A DNA stretch of 64,000 bases from Micavibrio aeruginosavorus ARL-13 (GCF_000226315.1 NC_016026.1:248001-312000), one strand, 5' to 3'; shown: positions 53,780 to 62,226, numbered from the stretch's first letter. Notes: generated from the sequence alone by a model not told the origin. A program made the numbers and translations.

Positions 53780-55663
53780 ATGACTTTTGATATCACTAAA
53801 TTTAAAGCAAGAGAGAAATTAACTGGGCGTTATGGTCAGCACATTGGCTCCCTGAAAGCTGCTGGAAAAGAAACCGCGTCAATAGAAACGGCGGTTGAAG
53901 GTGCTCTTGCCAATATAAAAAGCGGCAACACTCGTTCTTTCGTGATCTACGGAGAGCCTCAGAGTGGGAAAACCGAGATGATGATTGGGTTGACCGCGAG
54001 GTTACTCGATGAGGGGCATCCAATTATCATTCATTTGCTCAATGATAGCGTTGATCTCTTAGAGCAAAACTTGCGTCGCTTCAAAAAATCAGGAATTGCG
54101 CCATCGCCAAAGATCTATAAGGAAATTTTGGATCCAGCAATTAAGGTTGGAAATGGCGAATTAATTCTGTTTTGTAAGAAAAATTCGAAGGACTTGAAAA
54201 AGCTAATCGATAAGATTGGTAATATAGATAAAAAAGTCATCATAGATGATGAAGCGGACTATGCATCACCTAACGGCAAAGTGAACAAGGGCGAAAAAAC
54301 AAAAATCAATGGCTTAATCACTAAATTGCTTAAAGATGATGGCTTATATATTGGCGTCACTGCCACGCCAGCGCGGCTGGATTTGAATAATACATTTGAG
54401 AACGATCATGAGAAGTGGGTCGATTTCCCTCCTCATTCTAAGTACACGGGGCAAAATATTTTCTTTCCGCTTAATCCTGATCGCGAGCAGTTGAGTTTCA
54501 AATTAACGTTTTTGCCAGATTCTGGAGATAGTCCAAAATATATCCGTGATGCTCTGTGTCGGTTTATGATCAATGTGGCTTATCTCAATATTGAAATTAA
54601 CAAAAAGCCTGAGAGCTATAGCATATTAATACATACGAGCGGTAAAAAGGCTGATCATAAAGGTGATTGGCATGTTGTTGAATCTGTTTTTTCAAACCTG
54701 TCTAGTGAACAAAACCCCAAATTTGCTAAACAAGTAGAGGCTATTTGGGAAATGGCTCAAGAGATATATCCCGGTAAAGCGGATTCTATTACTGGATACA
54801 TTGTCGATAATGCAACTAGAAACGCTGTGCTTCTTTTGAATAGTGACCGAAATGATCCGAACTTAGAGGAGGCCTCCAATCCGTCTTCTCTTTTTACGGT
54901 GGTTATCGGTGGGAATATTGTGTCCCGTGGTGTTACATTTAATAATCTTCTTTCAATGTTTTTTACAAGAGATGTGCAGCATAAAATACAACAGGATACA
55001 TACATTCAGAGAGCACGAATGTTTGGTGCTAGAGGTGATTATTTAAAATTTTTCGAGCTTACGATTCCTGAGGCGCTATATGTGGATTGGCACCGCTGCT
55101 TTGTATTTCACAAGCTGGCTATAGAGGCGATTAAAGAAGGTAAGGGAGCCCCTGTCTGGTTGGCTGATCACAGAATTAGTCCTGTATCTTCGTCTAGCAT
55201 CGACAGAAGTACAGTTTCCTTGGATCGTGGAGAAATGGCGTTTTCTTTGTTTGATTTTGATGCAGACAGTCAGTCCCTCTATGAGTCCGTAGTTGAATCA
55301 TCAGTCGATGAATTTTCAAAATTAAAAGAGCTGCACTTGGCTTTTGGTGATCAGGTGTTCCCAGAGTATCTTTTAAAATACATTGAAAGCACCTCGTTTA
55401 AAGGCGCTTCTTCTGTAGCGATACACCCTGCGACGTCGATAGCTGGCTACAAGCAAAGCGCTGGTTTGGACAAGGAAAAAATTGAGCGTTTAAAAGGGTT
55501 TTTCGGTAAAACGCAAATGCAAAAAGAGAAGTTTCCTGATGCTGTCCATCATCTAAAGGTTTTTTATAATGAAAGTGGGCGCGCTCGACTTTTTTATAAA
55601 TTTGATGGGTCTGTTCAATTCATCAAGAATTTGATTAGCCAGATCGAAAGGAAAGCTGCGTGA
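53780..55663 (+). CDS. Z1-domain superfamily 2 ATPase (defence-type)
   Basis: This 627-residue protein has helicase/translocase motifs: Walker A GEPQSGKTE (58-66), Walker B IDDEADYA (~155), GVTATPAR (~195), then the Z1 block IGGNIVSRGVTFNNL (~376-390) and DTYIQRARMFGAR (~405-417) as motif VI. Z1 proteins are ATPases found in bacterial conflict gene clusters together with methylases and nucleases. It probably moves along DNA or remodels it at the expense of ATP. AT-rich codon use sets it apart from the host genes. It overlaps the next gene by 4 bp (GTGA), so they are translationally coupled. Confidence 0.85.
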   Translation: MTFDITKFKAREKLTGRYGQHIGSLKAAGKETASIETAVEGALANIKSGNTRSFVIYGEPQSGKTEMMIGLTARLLDEGHPIIIHLLNDSVDLLEQNLRRFKKSGIAPSPKIYKEILDPAIKVGNGELILFCKKNSKDLKKLIDKIGNIDKKVIIDDEADYASPNGKVNKGEKTKINGLITKLLKDDGLYIGVTATPARLDLNNTFENDHEKWVDFPPHSKYTGQNIFFPLNPDREQLSFKLTFLPDSGDSPKYIRDALCRFMINVAYLNIEINKKPESYSILIHTSGKKADHKGDWHVVESVFSNLSSEQNPKFAKQVEAIWEMAQEIYPGKADSITGYIVDNATRNAVLLLNSDRNDPNLEEASNPSSLFTVVIGGNIVSRGVTFNNLLSMFFTRDVQHKIQQDTYIQRARMFGARGDYLKFFELTIPEALYVDWHRCFVFHKLAIEAIKEGKGAPVWLADHRISPVSSSSIDRSTVSLDRGEMAFSLFDFDADSQSLYESVVESSVDEFSKLKELHLAFGDQVFPEYLLKYIESTSFKGASSVAIHPATSIAGYKQSAGLDKEKIERLKGFFGKTQMQKEKFPDAVHHLKVFYNESGRARLFYKFDGSVQFIKNLISQIERKAA

Positions 55664-56190
55664 TTAAGGAGTATGAATATTTACACGGTGTAGTTTTTTC
55701 TAGGTTGTGTAACGTATATGGCACTTCTGTGTCTATTCGTCCTTATACTGAACAAGGCTATTCATCTTACGTTGTTAACGATGTGACAGGTTTGTATATA
55801 AAGTACTCCGGAAAAAGGCTTAATCCTTGGCGCTTTTCCTTCACTGAAGGGCATCAGAACGAAATTTTAAGAATGCACCAGGAGTATGGGCAGGTTTTTA
55901 TTGCCTTGGTCTGCAACATAGATGGTGTTGTTGTTCTATCTTACAAGGAGTTTAAAGAGATCCTTGATGAAGAGCACTCTGCCCATGAGTGGGTGAGTGT
56001 ATCTAGGACCAAGAGAAAAATGTATTCTGTCGCTGGATCCGACGGTAAACTAGAGTACAAGATCAGTAGATCATCCTGTCCTGATAAGATAATAGATTAT
56101 GTATCGGGTGCTAATTCTTGTGAACAAACGTCAGGACATGTTCGGAGCGCATCCTTTTTCCCAAGGCTTCTTTCGTTCCTTTCGGGATAG
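55660..56190 (+). CDS. Unknown 176-aa protein coupled to the Z1 ATPase (candidate nuclease subunit)
   Basis: No family recognised with certainty. Start GTG at 55660 with AAAGGAA upstream. The core alternates strands and helices: GLYIKYSGKRLNPWRFSF, then EGHQNEILRMHQEYGQVFIALVC, DGVVVLSYKEFKEIL, EWVSVSRTKRKMY and GSDGKLEYKI. Strand-Lys patterns such as YIKYSGKR and FIALVC...VVVLSYKEF would suit a PD-(D/E)xK-like nuclease fold, but an acidic-lysine active site is not clear. Its coupling with the Z1 gene and closeness to a methyltransferase suggest the restriction partner. The last 80 bp overlap the convergent methyltransferase gene. Confidence 0.6.
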   Translation: MIKEYEYLHGVVFSRLCNVYGTSVSIRPYTEQGYSSYVVNDVTGLYIKYSGKRLNPWRFSFTEGHQNEILRMHQEYGQVFIALVCNIDGVVVLSYKEFKEILDEEHSAHEWVSVSRTKRKMYSVAGSDGKLEYKISRSSCPDKIIDYVSGANSCEQTSGHVRSASFFPRLLSFLSG

Positions 56191-57304
56191 GCAAGTACCT
56201 ACTTGATTGAGGTAATTCGCGCTCCGTATGATGTTTTACTTTGAGGTTGTGGATTCTTGCAGCCTCCTTAAAAATCTCGGAATTTTCTACGTGTGTAGAA
56301 CGCAAGCAGGAGTTTCCTATGACGAATATTGCTTTTCCGTTCTCTTTTAATACTCTTGATGTTTCGCCCATGAGGTTTATGGCATCGACTATGTAACGAT
56401 TAATCATTTTGATCTGATTTGGTTGTAGATCATTTTTTTGTGGAATAACTTTTCTTTGTATGTCCTCGGCAATCGTGTGTGTTGCGCCGTTCTTTGTTTT
56501 TTCTGTGCCGATGGAAGATGCGCGAATTTGGCGCAATTTTTCTATATCGTGTCCAAGCCAAACCAAGGCTAGTTTATGCCCGCGCAGATAATCAATAGCA
56601 TTCAAGTATGGTGGTGATGTTACAATGGCGTCGATTGACGCCGTGTCAATGCCCGTCATTTTTCTGGCGTCCCCAGATTTTATTACGGCTGTTCCTGAAA
56701 AGTCACAATCTGAGCAAAGGTTCTCAATAAGTTTAAGCGCAGATTTAGTATATCCACTCACAACGTCAAAATCGTTGGTGTCCTTAGCTCTGTGTGGCCT
56801 GCTGTGCGAGATATCCCAAGCCAATGAGGCGCCAATTTTTTTTGTTATAATAATTCTGCTCAGGGCCAATTCTAAAAGATTGATGGACTCTTTATTCATA
56901 TTTGAGTGACGGTACTCATTCAATATGAACGCGATGGCCCTCAGTTTTTTTCTCTGTTTCTGTGCAAACCAGAATTTTGTGAATTCTAGCGTTTCAACAT
57001 CGTCATCTATCCATGGCAAGTCTACGCGACTATTGCCCAACGCTTTAAGATCATACAATAGGCGATCGAGATGTTTCTGTACCAATGTTTCTTTGGGGCT
57101 GCTTACGCTTACTTTTGACATTAAGACGGCAAGGGGATCCATGTCGTATCCGTATGCCCTGTGGCCATTCCTTAGTGCCTGCCTAATTACAGTTCCAGAA
57201 CCAACCATTGGGTCTAATACAGTGGACCCCCTCTTCATCGAGGCCATAGCTTTTAGTGCAATTTCTGGAGCCATTCTAGCTGGAAAGGGGTGTATCTGCC
57301 GCAT
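56111..57304 (-). CDS. DNA methyltransferase (N4-cytosine/N6-adenine type)
   Basis: This 397-residue amino-methyltransferase modifies the exocyclic amine of C or A in DNA with S-adenosylmethionine. HPFPARMAPEIA (motif X region) is followed by the SAM-binding DPMVGSGT (31-38), a ~190-residue middle part that probably holds the target-recognition domain, then the catalytic TSPPYLNAIDYLRGHKLAL (~229-247). The order X-I-target-IV is that of alpha-class enzymes; SPPY favours N4-cytosine. A late VFVIGNS strand is motif V-like. It converges on the Z1/176-aa pair and likely protects host DNA from them. AT-rich like its neighbours. Confidence 0.88.
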   Translation of the reverse strand: MRQIHPFPARMAPEIALKAMASMKRGSTVLDPMVGSGTVIRQALRNGHRAYGYDMDPLAVLMSKVSVSSPKETLVQKHLDRLLYDLKALGNSRVDLPWIDDDVETLEFTKFWFAQKQRKKLRAIAFILNEYRHSNMNKESINLLELALSRIIITKKIGASLAWDISHSRPHRAKDTNDFDVVSGYTKSALKLIENLCSDCDFSGTAVIKSGDARKMTGIDTASIDAIVTSPPYLNAIDYLRGHKLALVWLGHDIEKLRQIRASSIGTEKTKNGATHTIAEDIQRKVIPQKNDLQPNQIKMINRYIVDAINLMGETSRVLKENGKAIFVIGNSCLRSTHVENSEIFKEAARIHNLKVKHHTERELPQSSRYLPIPKGTKEALGKRMRSEHVLTFVHKN

Positions 57305-57388
57305 TAGGTTTATATTTCTGTTGTAAGGTTTCCGTCTATGAAAATAGCAAAATTAATCATGTCTAGAAAGTGCAATCTTCTATTCTGA

Positions 57389-57426
57389 TAGGGGGTGATC
57401 TTTAGATGCGCAATAATCACCCCCTA
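57389..57426 (-). terminator. Inverted repeat between the methyltransferase and FxLYD genes
   Basis: TAGGGGGTGAT (57389-57399) and ATCACCCCCTA (57416-57426) form a perfect 11-bp stem directly after the FxLYD stop codon. The T-run is weak. It also marks the right edge of the AT-rich cassette. Confidence 0.5.
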
Positions 57427-57432
57427 CTATAT

Positions 57433-58053
57433 TTAGAATGATGTAATGCCTTTCAATTTTGCTTGTGTGGCTCTGTCTTCCAAAACAGGCCCTTCAAAAT
57501 GCCACGTTCCGCCGGCCTCTAGGTTATTGATGTTCGCAAATGTGCTACCAACCTGCGCCCCTGTGTCATCGTACAAATTGAATTCCACCTGTACATACGA
57601 AAACTCTTTGTTGCTGTTATTGCGCAACGTTCCTGTGACTTTGCCAACCCCATATTCCCCAACTTCCAGCGCATAGCTCTGAACCATCAGGCCGTTTTCA
57701 CCCTTTGATGCGGCTTTGACGAATGGGTTGTCTGTTGTGGCTGAGGCGTATTCGGGGGATTCGAGAATGGCGGCGGCATGAGGTGTGACCATGGCGGAGC
57801 CGATCAGGGACAGGACGATCACGCATATAACACGCACTCCGGTGGAGATTGTTTTGCCTGTTTTCTGGTGAACGAATTTGCGGGCCGGGGGAAGCAGGAA
57901 GGCCGCGATGATAAGGGAAGTAAACCCAGCCGGAGCGGTGAGGGGGTTAAATAAAGTAACAAAGCCCCAGATCAGGCAGAAAAGCCCCAATCCCCAACTT
58001 GTAATCAGTCCCAGTGTAATTTTATCTTTTTGCTGTTCGGTGGCTTCGGTCAT
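57433..58053 (-). CDS. Membrane protein with FxLYD domain
   Basis: This 206-residue protein has three membrane segments (TSWGLGLFCLIWGFVTLF, GFTSLIIAAFLLPPA, VICVIVLSLIGSAMVTPH) and an extracytoplasmic FxLYD-type domain with VQVEFNLYDDTGAQVGSTFANI and TWHFEGPV. FxLYD domains are small Ig-like folds of unknown binding partner. AGGAG lies 8 nt before the ATG. It starts 32 bp after the terminator of the candidate RNA on the same strand, so read-through from the RNA promoter may express it. Confidence 0.75.
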   Translation of the reverse strand: MTEATEQQKDKITLGLITSWGLGLFCLIWGFVTLFNPLTAPAGFTSLIIAAFLLPPARKFVHQKTGKTISTGVRVICVIVLSLIGSAMVTPHAAAILESPEYASATTDNPFVKAASKGENGLMVQSYALEVGEYGVGKVTGTLRNNSNKEFSYVQVEFNLYDDTGAQVGSTFANINNLEAGGTWHFEGPVLEDRATQAKLKGITSF

Positions 58054-58084
58054 GGTTTCAACTCCTGTCTTTTTGGTTTGGGTT

Positions 58085-58292
58085 AAAAAGCAGTACGGCC
58101 ACCAGATTTCTCTGGCAGCCGGGGAGTTAAGAACCGTCCTGAGAACGGCGCAGCGTATTCACGCAAGCGCTATTATATTCCGCCGCCTCCCCGACCAGAG
58201 GTCGAGAGGCAACGTCATTGGTAACGGCCTGACGTTGAAGCAAGGCCGCTCAGGAAGGGGTTCTTACGCCCCGGCGGCCCTCTCGGGCCACT
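58085..58292 (-). ncRNA. Candidate structured RNA, about 208 nt
   Basis: No open frame fits. In the minus-strand sense at least six hairpins follow in a row: GGCCC-GAGA-GGGCC (58276-58289), GGGG/CCCC nested in GCCGC/GCGGC, AACGTCA/TGACGTT, CGACC-TCT-GGTCG (58193-58205), GCGC-TT-GCGT/ACGC-T-GCGC (58149-58171), CCGT/ACGG (58133-58147), and a last stem GGCTGCCAGA-GAAA-TCTGGTGGCC (58097-58120) followed by TTTTT (58085-58089). A consensus-like promoter lies at the right distance upstream. It could be a free small RNA of the island or a leader of the FxLYD gene. I do not recognise a known family. Confidence 0.6.
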
Positions 58293-58298
58293 GTTTTT

Positions 58299-58327
58299 AT
58301 GATACCGCTAACCATCTGAATTGACAA
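58299..58327 (-). promoter_or_regulatory. Promoter of the candidate RNA
   Basis: Minus strand: TTGTCA (58322-58327), 17-bp spacer, TATCAT (58299-58304); each hexamer has one mismatch to consensus. Confidence 0.6.
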
Positions 58328-58365
58328 TGCAATTATGACTATCGGCGAGGGGCCGGAAACAGGAG

Positions 58366-58397
58366 AAAACCGTGGTGAAATCTGACCACGGTTTTTT
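58366..58397. terminator. Intrinsic terminator downstream of the primase gene
   Basis: AAAACCGTGGT-GAAATCTG-ACCACGGTTTTTT: perfect 11-bp stem with T-runs on both strands, between the primase stop and the RNA promoter. It insulates the RNA from primase transcription. Confidence 0.75.
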
Positions 58398-58579
58398 GCC
58401 TAAGTGATTTTTTTTTGTCCCGATATCGTCAAGGCATCGGGCGACGTGAATAAACCCGCCTTTGCGTTGATCGCAGGGGCCCCAGCGATGGGGGGGCTGG
58501 GCGGTGTTACCCTTGTAACTGAATCACGGGAAAGTTTCCGGGCCATCAGTAACAAGGGTAACAGGGGTGCGCAGGTGGT

Positions 58580-60838
58580 CTAGAACGCCACTTCTTTGGT
58601 CGGGGCTGTGTGCTGGGGCTTGGGGCGGTGGGTGATGCGGAGGCCCTTATAAACCGTCATCGGAGCGCCGTTGTATCGCTCCTTCACGCGGAGAATCCTC
58701 TTTTCGGTTAATTTTAGGCCAAAGGTTCTTTGAGTCATAAACGGTTCGCCCGCATTCTTTTGCCAGACGCGCCATGTTTCATAAAGCTCATGGGCTGAAA
58801 CACTGTCGTTCTGACTGGATGTGGTGCATTCAGCCAGGAACCGGCCCACAACATCCATATCCCCTCGGTATTTTTCAAGGGCGGCTTTAATTGTGGGGGG
58901 CTCCTGTAAACCCCCTGCATGCCATTGTTTTAGACCCTCCAGCGCCCAGTTCAAAATCCCGGATTTTTCGTTCTGGAGTTTTCCCATCAGGTTTTTATCC
59001 CGCTTATGTTCGGGGATGGTTACTTCAAACGGGATCAGGCGAATGCGCTCCCATATTCCCACATCCGTTCCGATAATTTCGGGCTTAACGTTCACGGCCA
59101 TGATGATTTTGCATTGTGGCCGGAATTCAAAATACTCCTGATACAGGAACCGGGCGGCAATAATGTCACCTCCGGTCATCTCCTTGATTAGCGGCTCGTT
59201 CATACGAATCCCCTCCGCAATCTCGCTGGCTGTGACAACGCGAACACCTTTCAGACCCGCAATGTCATTGCGCACACCTTCGTTGCGTTGTGTCAGGAAG
59301 CTTTTGGCCTCGGACTTGCGGTGATAATCGCCCATCAGTTCGGCCAGAATGGTCAGCAGGGTGCTTTTGCCATTCCGCCCCCGTCCCTCCATAATGAAAA
59401 AGCAATGTTCCACCGTCAGGCCAGTCAGGCAGTAGCCAAAAACCCGCTGGATATAGGCGATCATGTCTGCCTTCCCGTCGAAGGTGGAGTGCAGGAATTT
59501 CATGAACTCAGGGCATTCCGCCTGCGGATCGAATGTCACCGGAGCCATTTTTGTGATCAGATGCGCAGGATTATGCGGGAGCAAATTCCCGGTTTTCAGG
59601 TCAATCGTGCCGTTCTGCACGTTGAGCAGCATGACATCGCGGTCCAGATCGTTTTGGTGGATACGGAGTTCGCTCTTGCTGGCCCAGACCATATTGTTCA
59701 GGCCACCGCGACTTTGCAGGTTCCTCATATGCTTGCGCAGGCCGGAGGCGTTTTTCCCCTCGGCGATGGCCGCCTGAATTTCCGAGGTCAGGCTCAGGGC
59801 GGTTTCCTTGGCAAGGGTTATTATCATGTCGGTCTCGTCGCGTTTGTAGCGCGTCTTGTCCCAGATATAAAAGTGTTCGCCGGGAAAGGCACAAATCACG
59901 TGCCCCTCATACCGATCCCGGAAACGGTAGCCGTTCCCTTGATCCGTCAGGGGGTAGCTTGTGTCCTGTGGCTTAACCTTTTCGTCAATCCACTTCAAAA
60001 TCTGCTGCACCTCTTGCTGGTCCATCGGCGGTGTGCATAGTGTTTCTGCCGCATGGGTCAGGATTTTTTCCACCGTATCCATGCCGTAACCTTGGCGTCG
60101 CAGGCTGGTCCCCCGGCGCAAAAGCTCATTATGCCGATTGCCTTCCGCGATTTCGTCTTTCCATTGCGGCTCGGCTTTCTTGGGTTTTGTGGGTTTTGGG
60201 CCGATGCCGTTGTGGGCAATCACCTCCCTCAGCGTGTCGAGGTCAGTGCGGCGTGCTTCCGCGAGTGCAAGAAACCGCTCAAGATCAACGGGCTGTCCGT
60301 TCTCAATGGCGTATCGATCCGTTTGGGCGGCGTTAAAATACGGCATGTTGATGAAATTCCCGACATCACCCGGATTTTTCCTGTGCGTTTGCTTGGGAAA
60401 AATCTCTGCATCCGAATAGCCCAGAAGCATGGCGCACTGGCGCATAGCCGTTTGCACTTGGTCTGCGGGGTAGGGGCGGGTGAAGAACATATATAAATGT
60501 GCGCCGCCACTTTTGGACCGACAAATGGTCAGGGGCAAGCCCATTTTGGCAATATCCCGCTCAAGCGCCGCATGGTCGAATTTTACGTACAAATCAATGT
60601 CGATGGCGGCCCATGCGCAGGTGTTGTCGCCCAGCAGGGGAATGAGCCCAATGCCGGTTGACCCGTCCAGATGGCGTTGGATAGCCTCTGGGGTTATGGG
60701 TTTTCTTACGGTCTTTGTGTTTGTGGCCTTCTTTGTTTCGGGGGCACTGGCATCACCTTTATATGTACACTGGCCGTAGGCTCTGTCGTAGGCGGTGAAA
60801 GTGCCCAAGAATTTGGTTGGAATCGACGTTTTCGTCAT
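58580..60838 (-). CDS. P4-type primase-helicase of a mobile element
   Basis: This 752-residue replication protein has an N-terminal archaeo-eukaryotic-type primase domain (WAAIDIDLY with two catalytic Asp, SKSGGAHLYMFF with the metal His), a helical linker with a NRHNELLRRG primase C-terminal segment, a D5-type middle region, and an SF3 helicase with Walker A GRGRNGKST (~485), Walker B-like VVTASEIAEG and a sensor IIMAVNVKP. Such proteins start and unwind replication of P4-like satellites and plasmids. AGGAG precedes the start. A strong hairpin lies just upstream, between this gene and the AlpA-like gene. Confidence 0.9.
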   Translation of the reverse strand: MTKTSIPTKFLGTFTAYDRAYGQCTYKGDASAPETKKATNTKTVRKPITPEAIQRHLDGSTGIGLIPLLGDNTCAWAAIDIDLYVKFDHAALERDIAKMGLPLTICRSKSGGAHLYMFFTRPYPADQVQTAMRQCAMLLGYSDAEIFPKQTHRKNPGDVGNFINMPYFNAAQTDRYAIENGQPVDLERFLALAEARRTDLDTLREVIAHNGIGPKPTKPKKAEPQWKDEIAEGNRHNELLRRGTSLRRQGYGMDTVEKILTHAAETLCTPPMDQQEVQQILKWIDEKVKPQDTSYPLTDQGNGYRFRDRYEGHVICAFPGEHFYIWDKTRYKRDETDMIITLAKETALSLTSEIQAAIAEGKNASGLRKHMRNLQSRGGLNNMVWASKSELRIHQNDLDRDVMLLNVQNGTIDLKTGNLLPHNPAHLITKMAPVTFDPQAECPEFMKFLHSTFDGKADMIAYIQRVFGYCLTGLTVEHCFFIMEGRGRNGKSTLLTILAELMGDYHRKSEAKSFLTQRNEGVRNDIAGLKGVRVVTASEIAEGIRMNEPLIKEMTGGDIIAARFLYQEYFEFRPQCKIIMAVNVKPEIIGTDVGIWERIRLIPFEVTIPEHKRDKNLMGKLQNEKSGILNWALEGLKQWHAGGLQEPPTIKAALEKYRGDMDVVGRFLAECTTSSQNDSVSAHELYETWRVWQKNAGEPFMTQRTFGLKLTEKRILRVKERYNGAPMTVYKGLRITHRPKPQHTAPTKEVAF

Positions 60839-60849
60839 TTTCTTCTCCT

Positions 60850-60901
60850 GAAAAAGTTAAAAGTGCGCCCTCTCAGCGTCGTTATGACGCTGAGGGAGCA
60901 C
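60850..60901 (-). terminator. Terminator/attenuator just upstream of the primase gene
   Basis: Minus strand: GTGC-CCC-TCAGCGTC-ATAAC-GACGCTGA-GGG-GCAC (60863-60901, minor mismatches) followed by TTTTAACTTTTT (60850-60862). The T-run ends only 5 nt before the primase ribosome site, so it may limit primase expression from the upstream promoter. Confidence 0.65.
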
Positions 60902-60940
60902 ATTCGCCTTCATGGCATGCGGGTTAAAGTTTAGTGGGGG

Positions 60941-61132
60941 TCAATACTCACTCGTTGAGCGGAACTCATGAGCGGCAATGTATTGTAGGACGGCAGCACG
61001 ATCGTAACGCACGGATCGTCCAATTTTGTGGTACGGGATACCAGCTCCCAATCTGCGGTCACGCTGTAGTTTATATGGTGTGCAGCCAAGCATGCGCGCC
61101 ACTTCTTTTTCTGAAATCAAAACAGTCGTCAT
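60941..61132 (-). CDS. AlpA/excisionase-like helix-turn-helix protein
   Basis: This 63-residue winged helix-turn-helix protein of the MerR-like/HTH_17 type starts ISEKEVARMLGCTPYKLQRDR and has a wing with YHKIGRSVRYDRAAVLQYI. Proteins of this kind act as excisionases or as transcription activators of int in P4-like elements. A full AAGGAGGTGA ribosome site lies 5 nt before the ATG, the strongest in the window. It lies ~100 bp upstream of the primase gene. Confidence 0.85.
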   Translation of the reverse strand: MTTVLISEKEVARMLGCTPYKLQRDRRLGAGIPYHKIGRSVRYDRAAVLQYIAAHEFRSTSEY

Positions 61133-61279
61133 CTAATCACCTCCTTCGGTCTTTGTTTTGCGATGTTCGGAGTTAATCAGATTTCGTTTTGGCCAGATAT
61201 CCCACCGTCTTGTTACCACTTAACACATTGATATATATCAATATAACGTGTTTTAGTTTTGTGCTGTTTGACGGGGCGG

Positions 61280-62131
61280 CTATGAGGCGTGATCTTTGGC
61301 AATCAGGGTATTAAATGCATCCAAGTTTTGAGCTATGCGCTCCTCCAGTTGCTGATACGCAAGCTGTTGCCCCATGTAAGCTGAACGTTCCTTTGCGGAC
61401 ATCGCGTTTATTTCCTCGTCTGAGGGGGGAAAAAACATGGAAATAAATAGCGGGTTTTTAAAAAAAGTTTCCTCCGCTTTGAACGCTTTCCTGAGTCCCC
61501 TTTCGATGGTGCCAAGCCGTGCTTTTGCCTGATGGGGTTTTAAGCCCGATGCCTCTATACGCTTTTGCGCAATATCTTTTATCACCGGGTTAATAGGTTT
61601 TTTCATTCTTGCCGTGCGACCAATTCTAAATAGCTCGTCGTACGTATATTCACGCTCCGCCCTGCTTGGTTTTTTCGCATTTAAATTTGTGTCGCCATAA
61701 ATGGCGTATAACGCTTCACGAAATCGATCCCATTCTTGCTTATTTGGCTCCGAGTGTTTGCTGGTTTTTATGATGCGGATGAGCAGCATTTCAAATGGAG
61801 ATAGGCCAGTACTGCCGGGATTTTTTCCGTAAACTAAATTGAGCTCAGGTTTTTTCATTCGTTTTTTATTTTTCTGACGCCGCAATTTTTCTGCCTTGGC
61901 TTCTTCTGCGCTAGGGAACGTTGGTTTTGGCAAGATTAGTTTCTGTTCACCGTTTTGATCGGTAATCAATTCTCCATCTTGCGCATCACCGTTTATCATC
62001 GACGGGTTAACGCCAAATTGATCGTTGATAATTTTGTTATCTGGCTTCGTTTTTGCTGATCTTTTTTTCTTTTGCTGTGGTTTCAGGACTTTTTTTCGCG
62101 GCTTTTTTCCATCCTTGCGTTCTTTGCTCAT
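61280..62131 (-). CDS. Hypothetical basic protein of the island (283 aa)
   Basis: The first ~90 residues are very rich in Lys and Arg (KKPRKKVLKPQQKKKR, EAKAEKLRRQKNKKRMKKP), as in nucleic-acid-binding tails. The remainder is helical with EMLLIRIIKTSK, YTYDELFRIGRTARMKKPI and a C-terminal coiled region (QQLAYQQLEERIAQNLDAF). No family recognised. GGAG precedes the ATG. It lies between the integrase and the AlpA-like gene, the place where satellites often keep regulators or DNA-binding accessory proteins; the role is unknown. Confidence 0.7.
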   Translation of the reverse strand: MSKERKDGKKPRKKVLKPQQKKKRSAKTKPDNKIINDQFGVNPSMINGDAQDGELITDQNGEQKLILPKPTFPSAEEAKAEKLRRQKNKKRMKKPELNLVYGKNPGSTGLSPFEMLLIRIIKTSKHSEPNKQEWDRFREALYAIYGDTNLNAKKPSRAEREYTYDELFRIGRTARMKKPINPVIKDIAQKRIEASGLKPHQAKARLGTIERGLRKAFKAEETFFKNPLFISMFFPPSDEEINAMSAKERSAYMGQQLAYQQLEERIAQNLDAFNTLIAKDHAS

Positions 62132-62185
62132 GTCGGCTCCGTTCTCTCTGGATCAATTTTCTAATTAAAGAGACTGTATTAAATC

Positions 62186-62220
62186 CAAAAAGCGCCTCCG
62201 TTTCAAACCGGAAGCGCTTT
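62186..62220 (-). terminator. Terminator after the integrase gene
   Basis: AAAGCGCTTCCG-GTTTGAAA-CGGAGGCGCTTTTT in minus sense (one G-U pair), 6 bp beyond the integrase stop. Confidence 0.75.
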
Positions 62221-62226
62221 GTCGAG

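Noticed and set aside
58085-58292. Known RNAs: tmRNA, RNase P RNA, 6S RNA, retron msr-msd
   Set aside because: None of their typical conserved segments is seen and there is no reverse transcriptase gene nearby.
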